Assembly (NCBI RefSeq): GCF_003261635.1
Contig: NZ_QFXK01000002.1
Location: 29,281-93,280 of the forward strand
Direction: 5' to 3'
Source of the DNA: Kribbella monticola
GTDB taxonomy: Bacteria; Actinomycetota; Actinomycetes; Propionibacteriales; Kribbellaceae
DNA length: 64,000 nucleotides
Shown here: positions 16,756-25,186 of the stretch, piece by piece
Layout of the letters: each line of letters begins with the position of its first letter
How positions within the stretch are numbered: position 1 is the stretch's first letter
Notes under the pieces: generated by a model
Database searches by the model: none
What the model saw: the letters and a program-made list of their open reading frames with translations, nothing else
What the model was told of the DNA's origin: nothing
Position numbers and translations under genes: made by a program

Positions 16756-17127
16756 ATGTCGCGACGTAGTGAACGGGCCGACGAAACGGTCATCTCGGTG
16801 ACCAGTGCGCAACCGGGCCGGTCGGAGGACCTGGAGAGCCGGATCGCGCGGTACGCGTGGATGATGTCGATCCGCATCGTCTGCTTCGTGCTGGCGGTGC
16901 TGACGCCGTCCCCGTGGCGGTGGATCTTCCTGGTCGGCGCGGTCTTCCTGCCGTCGGTCGCGGTGGTGCTGGCGAATGCCCGCAAGACCACGAAGGTGGA
17001 TGCCGCGGCTTCCTACGTACCTCAGGCCAGACCCCAGATCGGCCCGGACTCTGCACACGATTCCAGGTCGTTCACCGGCCCCGAAGTGATCCGCGATCCG
17101 GGCGCCGATCGCGACACCGAAAAGTGA
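16756..17127 (+). CDS. DUF3099-type membrane protein
   Basis: A 123-residue protein. The N-terminal 30 residues are polar ([17 protein letters not shown]), then two short hydrophobic segments ([14 protein letters not shown] and [19 protein letters not shown]) form a hairpin in the membrane, followed by a polar acidic tail of about 40 residues. This is the layout of the DUF3099 family found in actinobacteria, function unknown. A strong GAGGAG precedes the ATG by seven bases. A hairpin terminator follows 85 bases after the stop. Confidence 0.7.
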   Translation: MSRRSERADETVISVTSAQPGRSEDLESRIARYAWMMSIRIVCFVLAVLTPSPWRWIFLVGAVFLPSVAVVLANARKTTKVDAAASYVPQARPQIGPDSAHDSRSFTGPEVIRDPGADRDTEK

Positions 17128-17212
17128 TCTTCGCCGGGACTGGATTCTCAAGACTGATCCGTGTCAGAATCTGCGTGCTCTGAAGTTCATGGATGGAATT
17201 CAGGGACTTGAT

Positions 17213-17252
17213 GCGGCGTCGGACGGCTCCCCCCGTGGCTGTCCGACGTCGC
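17213..17252 (+). terminator. Hairpin terminator
   Basis: A 12-bp stem (17213-17224 with 17241-17252, left arm GCGGCGTCGGAC, one G-T wobble) with a C-rich 16-base loop, followed by TTCATTTT. It lies downstream of the DUF3099 gene and ahead of the next short gene on the same strand. Confidence 0.75.
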
Positions 17253-17302
17253 TTCATTTTCTCCACGCTATTGATAATTGAGCGATCAGGGACAATTGCC
17301 GG

Positions 17303-17506
17303 ATGACCGAAGAAGTAGTGCCGTCCGGCTGCTCTGCAAGGGGATGCGGCCGGCCCGCCCTCTGGGCGTTGCGCTGGAACAACCCGAAGATCCACACGCC
17401 CGACCGGCGCAAGACCTGGCTGGCCTGCGAGGAACACAAGGACAGCCTGTCCGACTTCCTCGCGCAGCGGTCATTCCTGCGCGAGGTGGAGCCATTCACC
17501 GGCTGA
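17303..17506 (+). CDS. Small conserved Cys-rich protein
   Basis: A 67-residue protein, MTEEVV at the start, with C-x4-C (CSARGC) near residue 10 and C-x2-H (CEEHK) near residue 43, which could form a small zinc-binding fold; RWNNPKIH and a conserved-looking WLACEEHKDSLSDFL surround them. Similar short proteins sit next to SURF1 and DUF3099 genes in other actinobacteria, often with an unconvincing acetone-carboxylase label; nothing here supports that activity. The longer frame beginning at 17278 is an out-of-frame alternative that I reject. Function unknown. Confidence 0.65.
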   Translation: MTEEVVPSGCSARGCGRPALWALRWNNPKIHTPDRRKTWLACEEHKDSLSDFLAQRSFLREVEPFTG

Positions 17507-17608
17507 AACTCGGGGCGTTACAGCAGAAAAAGTAAATTTCCCGTTCAGAACTGCCAGCGATGCGGTGCAGGCCGGTTCTTCCGCGGCACCACTTCTGCGG
17601 TACCGACT

Positions 17609-18625
17609 TCAGCCGCCGATGGCCGACATCGGACGCGCCGGTTGCAGGAAGCTGGGATCGGCGATGCCGTGGCCGGGGAGTTTTCCGCGCATCGCGGTTC
17701 GCCACCGATCGGCGAGTTCCGCATCCGGGGCACCGGCGCGTAATGCGGTCCGCAGATCCGATTCTGTCCTTGCAAAGAGACAATCGCGGACCTGGCCGTC
17801 GGCCGTCAGCCGGACCCGGTCGCAGTCCCCACAGAACGGCCGGGTCACCGACGCGATGATGCCGACGGTCGCCGGACCGCCCTGGACGGTGAACAACTCG
17901 GCCGGCGCACTGCCGCGGGCCGCTGCACCGACCGGCTCGAGATCGAATCGGTCACCCAGCATCCGGAGGATCTCGTCGGCGGTGACCATCGTGTCCCGGT
18001 TCCAGCCGTGCTGGGCGTCCAGCGGCATCTGCTCGATGAAGCGCAGTTCGTAGTCGTGATCGAGACAGAACTGCAGCAGTTCGGCTGCCTGGTCGTCGTT
18101 CACCCCGCGCATCAGTACGGCGTTGACCTTGACCGGCTCCAGGCCGGCCCGCCGCGCCGCTTCCAGCCCGGCCAGCACGTCCTTCAGCCGGTCCCGCCTG
18201 GTCAACTCCTGGAAGGTGTCGGCCCGGACCGTGTCGAGGCTCACATTCACCCGGTCCAGTCCGGCCTCTTTCAGCGCCTCGGCCTGCCGGGCCAGCCCGA
18301 TCCCGTTGGTCGTGATCGAGATCTGCGGCCGCGGCAGCAGTTCCGCCGTACGGGAGACGATGCCGACCAGGCCCCGGCGCAGCAGCGGCTCACCGCCGGT
18401 GAAGCGGATCTCGTCGACACCGAGCTGGGTGACGGCTACGGACACGAGGCGAACGACCTCGTCGTCGGTGAGCAGTTCCGGCTTGGCGAGCCAGTCCAGA
18501 CCTTCTTCGGGCATGCAGTACGTGCAACGGAGATTGCAGCGGTCCGTCAGCGACACCCGCAGATCGGTGGCCACCCGGCCGTAGTTGTCGGCTAGGCCCA
18601 GTGGCGAAGTGCTCGGCCTGGTCAT
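17609..18625 (-). CDS. moaA: GTP 3',8-cyclase, molybdenum cofactor synthesis
   Basis: A 338-residue radical-SAM enzyme that converts GTP to 3',8-cyclo-GTP, the first step of molybdopterin synthesis, together with MoaC. The N-terminal [4Fe-4S] site is CNLRCTYC (about residues 34-41). The C-terminal second cluster uses the Cys in FCGDCDRVRL and the later RDC. The protein ends in GG, as MoaA requires for its C-terminal insertion into the active site. I place the start at ATG 18625 (MTRPSTSPLG) because the longer frame to 18712 runs into the divergent SURF1 gene. No other moa gene is in the window. Confidence 0.93.
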   Translation of the reverse strand: MTRPSTSPLGLADNYGRVATDLRVSLTDRCNLRCTYCMPEEGLDWLAKPELLTDDEVVRLVSVAVTQLGVDEIRFTGGEPLLRRGLVGIVSRTAELLPRPQISITTNGIGLARQAEALKEAGLDRVNVSLDTVRADTFQELTRRDRLKDVLAGLEAARRAGLEPVKVNAVLMRGVNDDQAAELLQFCLDHDYELRFIEQMPLDAQHGWNRDTMVTADEILRMLGDRFDLEPVGAAARGSAPAELFTVQGGPATVGIIASVTRPFCGDCDRVRLTADGQVRDCLFARTESDLRTALRAGAPDAELADRWRTAMRGKLPGHGIADPSFLQPARPMSAIGG

Positions 18626-18684
18626 ATCGACCAGGGTACGTGGGTGCACGTAGCGCATTTCAGCCGATGGCTTAAGTTCGAACT

Positions 18685-19578
18685 GTGCCCAGAGCTCCAC
18701 ACAGCGCCTCAAAGACCCTGCTGAACCCCCGGTGGATCGTCACCGCGGTCCTGGTGCTGCTCCTGGCGGGTGTCTGCGTGGAGCTCGGACGGTGGCAACT
18801 GCACCGGCTCGACGAGCGGAAATCCCGCAACGAGGTGACCAGGTCCAACCTGGCCGCTCCGCCGGCACCGATCGCGGACATCGTCGGCCCGGACCACGTG
18901 ATCGGCCAGCAGCACGACTGGCGCACAGTGGTCGTCACCGGCCGGTACGACGCCGCCAAGCAGGTGGTGATCCGCTACCGGAACCTCTCCGATCGGCCGG
19001 GCTTCGAGATCGTCACCCCGCTCGAGCTGGACGACGGTACGGCGGTCCTGGTCGACCGCGGCTTCCTGCCTCGTCAGGGCAGCGAACTGGCCCCCATGAG
19101 CATCCCGGCCGCACCGAGCGGTGAGGTGACCGTCACGGGCCGTCTCCGTCGCAGTGAACACGGCGGCCACACCAGCGGCGGCGTACCCGTCGACGGCACG
19201 GCCCGGCTGATCAACGGACCCGACTTCAGCAAGGCCTTGGGGCTGCCTCTGTACGACGGGTATGTGATCGTGGACAAACAGCAGCCCCCGTCCGACCCTG
19301 CGTTCGACACCTTTCCTGGGCCCGAGATCGACAACGGGCCACACTTCTTCTACGCGCTGCAGTGGTTCTTCTTCGCCCTGATGGCCATCGGCGGCTTGGT
19401 CTACTTCTCCAGACGGGACGTACAGGATGACAAGTCAGCAGAAGCCGGATCCGGCCACCTCGAAGCCGAGGGCACCGAAGGTGGATCCGGGACGGTCGCG
19501 GTCGGCGCTGCCGGACCGGAGGATCGAGGACTACGCGCTGATCGGGGACACCCAGACAGCGGCGCTGGTCTCGACTGA
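18685..19578 (+). CDS. SURF1-family cytochrome c oxidase assembly protein
   Basis: A 297-residue protein with two membrane helices, one near residues 15-33 (WIVTAVLVLLLAGVCVELG) and one near 220-240 (FFYALQWFFFALMAIGG). The domain between them carries SURF1 features: LGRWQLHRLDERKSRN after helix 1, VVVTGRYD, VLVDRGFLP and the NGPHFFYALQW entry to helix 2. SURF1 helps insert haem a into cytochrome oxidase. The GTG start has TTAAGTT about ten bases upstream, which could be a -10 box of a leaderless transcript. The hydrophilic C-terminal tail of about 50 residues overlaps the GH15 gene for up to 152 bases in another frame. Confidence 0.85.
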   Translation: MPRAPHSASKTLLNPRWIVTAVLVLLLAGVCVELGRWQLHRLDERKSRNEVTRSNLAAPPAPIADIVGPDHVIGQQHDWRTVVVTGRYDAAKQVVIRYRNLSDRPGFEIVTPLELDDGTAVLVDRGFLPRQGSELAPMSIPAAPSGEVTVTGRLRRSEHGGHTSGGVPVDGTARLINGPDFSKALGLPLYDGYVIVDKQQPPSDPAFDTFPGPEIDNGPHFFYALQWFFFALMAIGGLVYFSRRDVQDDKSAEAGSGHLEAEGTEGGSGTVAVGAAGPEDRGLRADRGHPDSGAGLD

Positions 19579-21301
19579 CGGCTCGATCGACTGGCTCTGC
19601 TTTCCCCGCTTCGACTCCCCCGCCTGCTTCGCCGCGCTGCTCGGCACCGACGACAACGGCCACTGGCGGTTGCGGCCGCGCGACGCCGACGCGAAGGCGA
19701 GCCGGCACTACCGGGGTTCGACCCTGGTCCTGGAGACGGAGTGGTCCACGCCGACGGGATCCGTCCGCGTCCTCGACTTCATGCCGCCGCGGGACGAGGC
19801 GCCGGACGTCGTACGGATCGTCGAGGGCGTCAGCGGCACCGTGTCGATGCGGTCCGAGCTCCGGCTGCGGTTCGACTACGGGCACGTGGTGCCGTGGGTG
19901 CGGCAGGTCGACGGGCAGATCGTCGCGATCGCCGGTCCGGACGCGGTCTCGCTGCGCAGTGACGTCCATCAGTACGGGCGCGACTTCGCGACGTACGCCG
20001 ATTTCGAGCTCAAGGCGGGAGACCAGGCCTGGTTCGTGCTCACCTGGCACCCGTCGCACCACCCGGTGCCGACGGCAATCGACGCGCTGGGTTCGCTGGA
20101 GCCGACCGAAACCTACTGGAGCGAGTGGATCGGCCGCGGCAAGGTTCCCGAGGAGACGTCCGACGAGGTGACCAGGTCGCTGCTGACGTTGAAGGCGCTC
20201 ACCTACTCGCCTTCGGGTGGGATGGTCGCCGCACCGACCACCTCGCTCCCGGAGGCGCTGGGCGGCGAACGCAACTGGGACTACCGGTTCTGCTGGTTGC
20301 GGGACGCAACGATGACACTGTCCGCACTGATTCGCTCCGGATTCACCGAGGAGGCACAGGCCTGGCGCAACTGGTTGCTGCGCGCCATCGCCGGCTCCCC
20401 CGCCGACCTGCAGATCATGTACGGCGTGACCGGGCAGCGGCGACTGCCGGAGTTCGAGGCCGGCTGGCTGCCCGGGTTCGGTGGGTCGTCACCCGTGCGG
20501 ATCGGGAACGCGGCCGCTGAGCAGTTGCAACTGGACGTGTTCGGCGAGGTGATGGATGTGCTCGCGCTGGCCCGGGAGACGCAGATCGGGCCGAGTGACG
20601 ACGCGTGGTCCGTCCAGCGCAGCCTCATGCGCCATCTCAGCGAGGTCTGGGAAGGGCCCGACGAGGGGATCTGGGAGGTGCGCGGCGGCCGGCAGCACTT
20701 CACGTATTCGAAGGTGATGGCCTGGGTCGCGTTCGACCGGGCCGCCCGGGCGGTCGAGCGGTACGGGATGGGCGGGCCGGCCAAGCAGTGGCGGGCGACC
20801 GCGGACGAGATCCACCGGCAGGTGTGCGAAGAGGCGTACGACAGCAAGCGGAACACGTTCACCCAGGCTTACGGGAGCAAGGCGCTGGACGCCGCCGTCC
20901 TGCTCATCCCCCAGGTCGGGTTCCTGCCCGCCAAGGACCCGCGCGTGGTCGGCACGGTCGAGGCGATCCAGCGCGAACTCACCGTCGACGGGTTCGTTCG
21001 CCGCTATCTCACCGAGCACGTCGACGACGGGCTGCAGGACGACGAGGGCGCCTTTTTGATCTGCTCGTTCTGGCTGGCCGACTCGCTGGCGATGATCGGC
21101 CGGATCGGCGAGGCGCGCCGGCTGTACGAGAAGCTTGTTGCCTTGCGCAACGATGTCGGGTTGCTGGCCGAGGAATACGACCCGGCGTCGAAGCGGATGC
21201 TGGGCAACTTCCCGCAGGCGTTCTCGCACCTCGGCCTGGTCAACACTGCCTTCCATTTGAACGAGACCGAGCACACGCCGCTGCGGCCATCGGCGTACTG
21301 A
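19427..21301 (+). CDS. Glycoside hydrolase family 15 (glucoamylase/trehalase-like)
   Basis: A 624-residue cytosolic enzyme without a signal peptide. The N-terminal beta-sandwich region begins RRIEDYALIGDTQTAALVS and the (alpha/alpha)6 barrel covers about residues 230-610. Likely catalytic acids are the Glu in GPDEGIWEVRG (general acid) and LLAEEYDP (general base), and the FPQAFSHLGLV end motif is typical. This two-domain form is used by actinobacteria as glucoamylase or as trehalase; I cannot tell which. The ATG at 19427 overlaps SURF1 by 152 bases; a GTG at 19481, with GAGG upstream, would shorten the overlap and leave the domain intact. Confidence 0.85.
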   Translation: MTSQQKPDPATSKPRAPKVDPGRSRSALPDRRIEDYALIGDTQTAALVSTDGSIDWLCFPRFDSPACFAALLGTDDNGHWRLRPRDADAKASRHYRGSTLVLETEWSTPTGSVRVLDFMPPRDEAPDVVRIVEGVSGTVSMRSELRLRFDYGHVVPWVRQVDGQIVAIAGPDAVSLRSDVHQYGRDFATYADFELKAGDQAWFVLTWHPSHHPVPTAIDALGSLEPTETYWSEWIGRGKVPEETSDEVTRSLLTLKALTYSPSGGMVAAPTTSLPEALGGERNWDYRFCWLRDATMTLSALIRSGFTEEAQAWRNWLLRAIAGSPADLQIMYGVTGQRRLPEFEAGWLPGFGGSSPVRIGNAAAEQLQLDVFGEVMDVLALARETQIGPSDDAWSVQRSLMRHLSEVWEGPDEGIWEVRGGRQHFTYSKVMAWVAFDRAARAVERYGMGGPAKQWRATADEIHRQVCEEAYDSKRNTFTQAYGSKALDAAVLLIPQVGFLPAKDPRVVGTVEAIQRELTVDGFVRRYLTEHVDDGLQDDEGAFLICSFWLADSLAMIGRIGEARRLYEKLVALRNDVGLLAEEYDPASKRMLGNFPQAFSHLGLVNTAFHLNETEHTPLRPSAY

Positions 21302-21449
21302 GAGCAACTCGCCGTACTGGGTCCGGCGGCGTACTGCGGGCACTTCGCCGGCTGCATTCGTGAGATCACTGTCCGGCGGGTGAGATCGATGCCACGCGTG
21401 GCGGCGCGCGGATCAGCGGGACCTGGTGCGGTACGGCAGGATGGGGTTC

Positions 21450-22205
21450 GTGGACCTCGGACTTCGCGATCGCACCTACATCATCACCGGCGCCAGCGGT
21501 GGGCTCGGCTTCGCCACCGCGAAGGCCCTCGCGGCTGAAGGCGCCCGGCTGGTGATCTCCAGCCGCAACGAGGAGTCGATCGCCCGCGCGGCCGCCGAAC
21601 TCGGCGACCAGGTGGTCGGCATCCCGGTCGACAACGCCGATCCGGAGAGCGCCGAGCGACTGGCCGCGACCGCGATCGCCAAGTGGGGTGCCCTGCACGG
21701 CGCGCTGATCAGCGTCGGCGGGCCGCGGCCCGGGACGGCACTGGACACCGACGAGGCGGATTGGCGGGCAGCCTTCGACAGCGTGTTCCTCGGCGGGTTG
21801 CGGATCGCCCGCTCGGTGGCCCGCGCCGGCGCGGACGGTACGTCGATCGCCTTCGTGCTGTCCTCGTCGGTCAAGTCGCCGATCTCCGGACTCGCGATCT
21901 CCAACGGCCTGCGTCCGGGGCTCGCGATGGTCGCCAAGACGCTTGCCGACGAGCTCGGCCCGAACGGCGTCCGGGTCAACGGCTTGCTCCCCGGCCGGAT
22001 CGCGACCGACCGCTTGAAGGAGCTGGACGGCAAGGGTGGCGACCCCGAGGCCGCTCGCCGCGCCGCCGAGAAGACCATCCCGTTGCGTCGCTACGGCACC
22101 CCGGACGAGTTCGGCCGGGTCGCCGCCTTCGTCCTGTCCCCCGTCGCCTCCTACCTCACCGGCGCCATGATCCCGATCGACGGCGGCGCGCTCCGCAGCC
22201 TCTAG
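21450..22205 (+). CDS. Atypical short-chain dehydrogenase without Tyr-x3-Lys
   Basis: A 251-residue Rossmann-fold protein with the cofactor motif TGASGGLG near residue 13 and a normal SDR end (YLTGAMIPIDGGAL). The classical catalytic pair is missing: where Y-x3-K should be the sequence reads SGLAISNGLRPGL. This matches a known subgroup of SDRs resembling 3-oxoacyl-ACP reductase but with an imperfect catalytic tetrad, whose reaction is undefined. I chose GTG 21450, with AGGA eight bases upstream, over in-frame starts at 21426 and 21441. The 3' end overlaps the convergent polymerase-domain gene by four bases. Confidence 0.78.
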   Translation: MDLGLRDRTYIITGASGGLGFATAKALAAEGARLVISSRNEESIARAAAELGDQVVGIPVDNADPESAERLAATAIAKWGALHGALISVGGPRPGTALDTDEADWRAAFDSVFLGGLRIARSVARAGADGTSIAFVLSSSVKSPISGLAISNGLRPGLAMVAKTLADELGPNGVRVNGLLPGRIATDRLKELDGKGGDPEAARRAAEKTIPLRRYGTPDEFGRVAAFVLSPVASYLTGAMIPIDGGALRSL

Positions 22206-23293
22206 TCCTTCGCCTTCTCGATCCGGTTGCCGCTCTCGTCCCAGTGGCCCTCGACCTTCTTGGAGGGCTGGACGCGCGGCGGTTCGCCGGGCATCTTCGG
22301 GTAGTCCGGCGGATAGGGCATCTCACCTTCGCCGAAGTCTCGTTCGTGCTTGGCGGACAGCTCCAGCAGAGAGTCCAGCGAGAACGCCTTCTCGGCCACG
22401 GCCGCGTGCAGATCGCCGACCTCGGCGAAGCGGGCCGGCATGGTCAGTACGTCGAAGTCGTCGGGGACGACCTGGTCGACCTCCTCCCAGCGCAGGGGCG
22501 CGGAGACCCGGGCGCGTGCGTTCGGCCGGACGGAGTACGCCGAGGCGATCGTGCGGTCCCTGGCCATCTGGTTGTAGTCGATGAAGACGCGTTCGCCGCG
22601 CTCCTCCTTCCACCAGTTCACCGTCACCTGGTCCGGCAGCCGCCGGGACAGCTCGCGGCCGACGGCGATCACCGCCCGGCGTGCCTCGACGAACGTCCAG
22701 CGCGGCTCGATCGGCACGTACACGTGCAGCCCGCGGCCACCCGACGTCTTCGGGAACCCTTCCAGACCGTGCTCGGCCAGCAGCTCACGCAGTACCGGAG
22801 CTACCGCGGCCGCGCTCTTGAAGTCCGTGCCGGGCTGGGGGTCGAGGTCGATCCGCAGCTGGTCGGGTGAGTCGAGCTCCGGGCGACGTACCGGCCAGGG
22901 GTGGAAGGTCAGCGTGCCGAGGTTGACCGCCCAGGCGACCACGGCCAGCTCGGTCGGGCACACCTCGTCGGCGGGCCGGCCGCTGGGGAACTTGATGGTG
23001 GCGGTCTCGACCCAGTCGGGAGCGCCCTTGGCGACCCGCTTCTGGTAGAACGCGTCGCCCCGGTTGTCCATCCGGGTGGACAGCTTCGCGCCCTCGAACC
23101 AGCCACCGGGCCAGCGCTCGAGGGTGGTCGGCCGGTCCCGGAGTGCGCCGAGGATGCCGTCGCCGACCGAGATGAAGTAGTTCACGATGTCCAGCTTGGT
23201 CAGACCCCGGTCCGCGAAGTACGGCTTGTCCGGGTTGCTCACCCGGACCGTCCGTCCCGCGACCTCCAGTTCGATTGCCTTCGTCGCCGCCAT
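22202..23293 (-). CDS. Stand-alone LigD-type polymerase/primase domain
   Basis: A 363-residue protein covering only the polymerase domain (PolDom, archaeo-eukaryotic primase family) of the NHEJ enzyme LigD, which adds ribonucleotides when bacterial double-strand breaks are joined with Ku. The catalytic aspartates are in RIDLDPQP (about residues 149-151), the conserved His in SGGRGLHVYVP, and the phosphate-binding start is NPDKPYFADRG. The C-terminal tail (PYPPDYPKMPGEPPR) is a typical post-domain extension. No ligase, nuclease or Ku gene is in the window. I use ATG 23293; the open frame continues to 23863 but would cross the M4 protease promoter. Confidence 0.85.
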   Translation of the reverse strand: MAATKAIELEVAGRTVRVSNPDKPYFADRGLTKLDIVNYFISVGDGILGALRDRPTTLERWPGGWFEGAKLSTRMDNRGDAFYQKRVAKGAPDWVETATIKFPSGRPADEVCPTELAVVAWAVNLGTLTFHPWPVRRPELDSPDQLRIDLDPQPGTDFKSAAAVAPVLRELLAEHGLEGFPKTSGGRGLHVYVPIEPRWTFVEARRAVIAVGRELSRRLPDQVTVNWWKEERGERVFIDYNQMARDRTIASAYSVRPNARARVSAPLRWEEVDQVVPDDFDVLTMPARFAEVGDLHAAVAEKAFSLDSLLELSAKHERDFGEGEMPYPPDYPKMPGEPPRVQPSKKVEGHWDESGNRIEKAKD

Positions 23294-23453
23294 GCCGGCG
23301 ACGCTACCGCCCGGCTCGGACCAAAACTGCCGCCAGCGCGCGGAAAGCCAACTTTTCTCAACCTCTGGCCACCCTAGGTGACCGAGCGGTAACGTTCCTG
23401 CACCTCGTTCCTGGGGCGTGAGGCCCCCGGGACACTCTTGAAGGAGCGCGAGG

Positions 23454-25049
23454 ATGAACAGATCCGCCCTGCTCGCCGCTGCCACCGCAGTGGCCACTGC
23501 AACCGCCCTGGGGCTCACCGGCGCCACTACGGCGTCCGGAGCTCCGAAGGCCGACCCTGTCCCGGCACCGGCCGCAGCGGTCGCCCGGGCCAAGGCCGCC
23601 ATCACCCACAACCTGGGAACCCTCCGAGCCACCAGCGCCGACACGTTCGCCGTACGGGACGTCATCGTCGACAAGGACGGCTCCACGCACGTGCGGATGG
23701 ACCGAAGCATCGGTGGACTGCCGGTGCTCGGCGGCGACGTCGTGGTCCACCAGGCCGAGGACGGCTCCTGGAAGGGCGCCAGCCTGACTCTGACGAAGCC
23801 TGCCAACGTCAGCCGGACACCGAAGGTCAGTGTCGCGACAGCGACCAGCAAGGCGCTCGGCAAGGGCTACCAGACCGAGGGCAAGCCCACGCTGGTGATC
23901 GAGGCTCGCAAGGGCGCACCGCGACTCGCCTATCAGGTCACCACGGTCGGTACGCAGGCCGACGGGACACCGAGCAACATCACCACGACGATCGATGCGC
24001 TCACCGGCGCGAAGCTGATCAGTGAGCAGCACATCGAGACGGTGACCGGCGACGGCAAGAGCCTGTACTCCGGCACGGTCGCGATCGACACCACCCCGAC
24101 GACCGGCGGCTACACCTTGACCGACCCGGTCCGGGGCGGCGGCGTGACCCAGGACGCGCAGAACAAGACCGACTCGATCCTGTGCCAGCTGTTCGGCTTC
24201 GGCTGCCCGAAGGCGGTCAACTTCGTCGACGCCGACAACCACTGGGGCACCGGGCTGAACTCCGACCGCGCCTCGGCCGCGGTGGACGCGCACTACGGTG
24301 CCGCGACCACCTTCGACTACTACAAGAACGTGCACGGGCGGAACGGCATCTTCAACGACGGCAAGGGTGTCCCGAGCCGCGTGCACTACGGCACGAACTA
24401 CGTGAACGCCTTCTGGGACGGCAAGAAGATGACGTACGGCGACGGCGACAACGTCGTCGCGGGACCGCTCGTCTCGATCGACGTGGCCGGTCACGAGATG
24501 TCCCACGGCGTCACCTCGGCGACCGCGAACCTGACCTACTCCGGTGAGTCCGGCGGCCTGAACGAGGCCACCAGCGACATCTTCGGCACGATGGTCGAGT
24601 TCTACTCCAACAACACCAGCGACCCCGGCGACTACTACATCGGCGAGGAGATCGTGAAGGACCGGCCGGCCCTGCGGTACATGGACAAGCCGAGCAAGGA
24701 CGGCAACTCGCCGGACTGCTACTCCTCGGGCGTCGGCAACCTGGACGTGCACTACTCCTCCGGTATCGCCAACCACTTCGTCTACCTCGCCTCCGAGGGC
24801 AGCGGCGCCAAGACGATCGGCGGCCTGCCGCACGACTCGCCCACCTGCAACGGCTCGACGGTCGCAGGCATCGGGCACGACAAGGTCGGCAAGATCTGGT
24901 ACCGCGCGCTGACGACGTACTTCACCACCGGCACCACTTACGCGCAGGCCCGGACCGCCACGCTGAACGCGGCGACCGACCTGTACGGCGCGAGCAGTGC
25001 CGAGCGCGCCGCCGTCGCGGCCGCCTGGTCGGCCGTCAGCGTCAACTGA
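23454..25049 (+). CDS. Secreted M4 (thermolysin-like) metalloprotease
   Basis: A 531-residue preproenzyme: signal peptide (residues 1-29, ending TASGAPK), propeptide with FTP and PepSY-type regions (about 45-200), and an M4 catalytic domain. The zinc site is HEMSH at residues 347-351 with the third ligand Glu in GGLNEATSD, and the transition-state His lies in NLDVHYSSGIAN. It should be self-processed outside the cell and degrade proteins. The ATG is preceded by a strong AAGGAG. Two Cys pairs (CQLFGFGC; CYSS with CNGS) may form disulphides. A long perfect hairpin ends the transcript. Confidence 0.93.
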   Translation: MNRSALLAAATAVATATALGLTGATTASGAPKADPVPAPAAAVARAKAAITHNLGTLRATSADTFAVRDVIVDKDGSTHVRMDRSIGGLPVLGGDVVVHQAEDGSWKGASLTLTKPANVSRTPKVSVATATSKALGKGYQTEGKPTLVIEARKGAPRLAYQVTTVGTQADGTPSNITTTIDALTGAKLISEQHIETVTGDGKSLYSGTVAIDTTPTTGGYTLTDPVRGGGVTQDAQNKTDSILCQLFGFGCPKAVNFVDADNHWGTGLNSDRASAAVDAHYGAATTFDYYKNVHGRNGIFNDGKGVPSRVHYGTNYVNAFWDGKKMTYGDGDNVVAGPLVSIDVAGHEMSHGVTSATANLTYSGESGGLNEATSDIFGTMVEFYSNNTSDPGDYYIGEEIVKDRPALRYMDKPSKDGNSPDCYSSGVGNLDVHYSSGIANHFVYLASEGSGAKTIGGLPHDSPTCNGSTVAGIGHDKVGKIWYRALTTYFTTGTTYAQARTATLNAATDLYGASSAERAAVAAAWSAVSVN

Positions 25050-25057
25050 CCCCCTGA

Positions 25058-25102
25058 CTTCGCCGGGTCCTGTCCCACTGGGGCGGACAGGACCCGGCGA
25101 AG
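25058..25102 (+). terminator. 18-bp perfect hairpin terminator
   Basis: Arms 25058-25075 and 25085-25102 (left arm CTTCGCCGGGTCCTGTCC) pair perfectly around a 9-base loop, starting nine bases after the M4 protease stop. There is no T run. Confidence 0.85.
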
Positions 25103-25186
25103 GTTCACCCGTGTGGTTGCCGGGAGTTTCAGCTGTTCACCCGTTGGGCCTTGGCCCGGCCTGGTACGGGTGTGAGAATCCGGCTC

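Noticed and set aside
17127..17303. A tRNA or small RNA gene in the gap after the DUF3099 gene.
   Set aside because: No cloverleaf or acceptor-stem pairing was found; only a terminator hairpin is evident.
23358..24878. A 506-codon minus-strand frame opposite the M4 protease.
   Set aside because: It is a codon-position shadow of the protease and has low-complexity Val/Arg/Asp composition.
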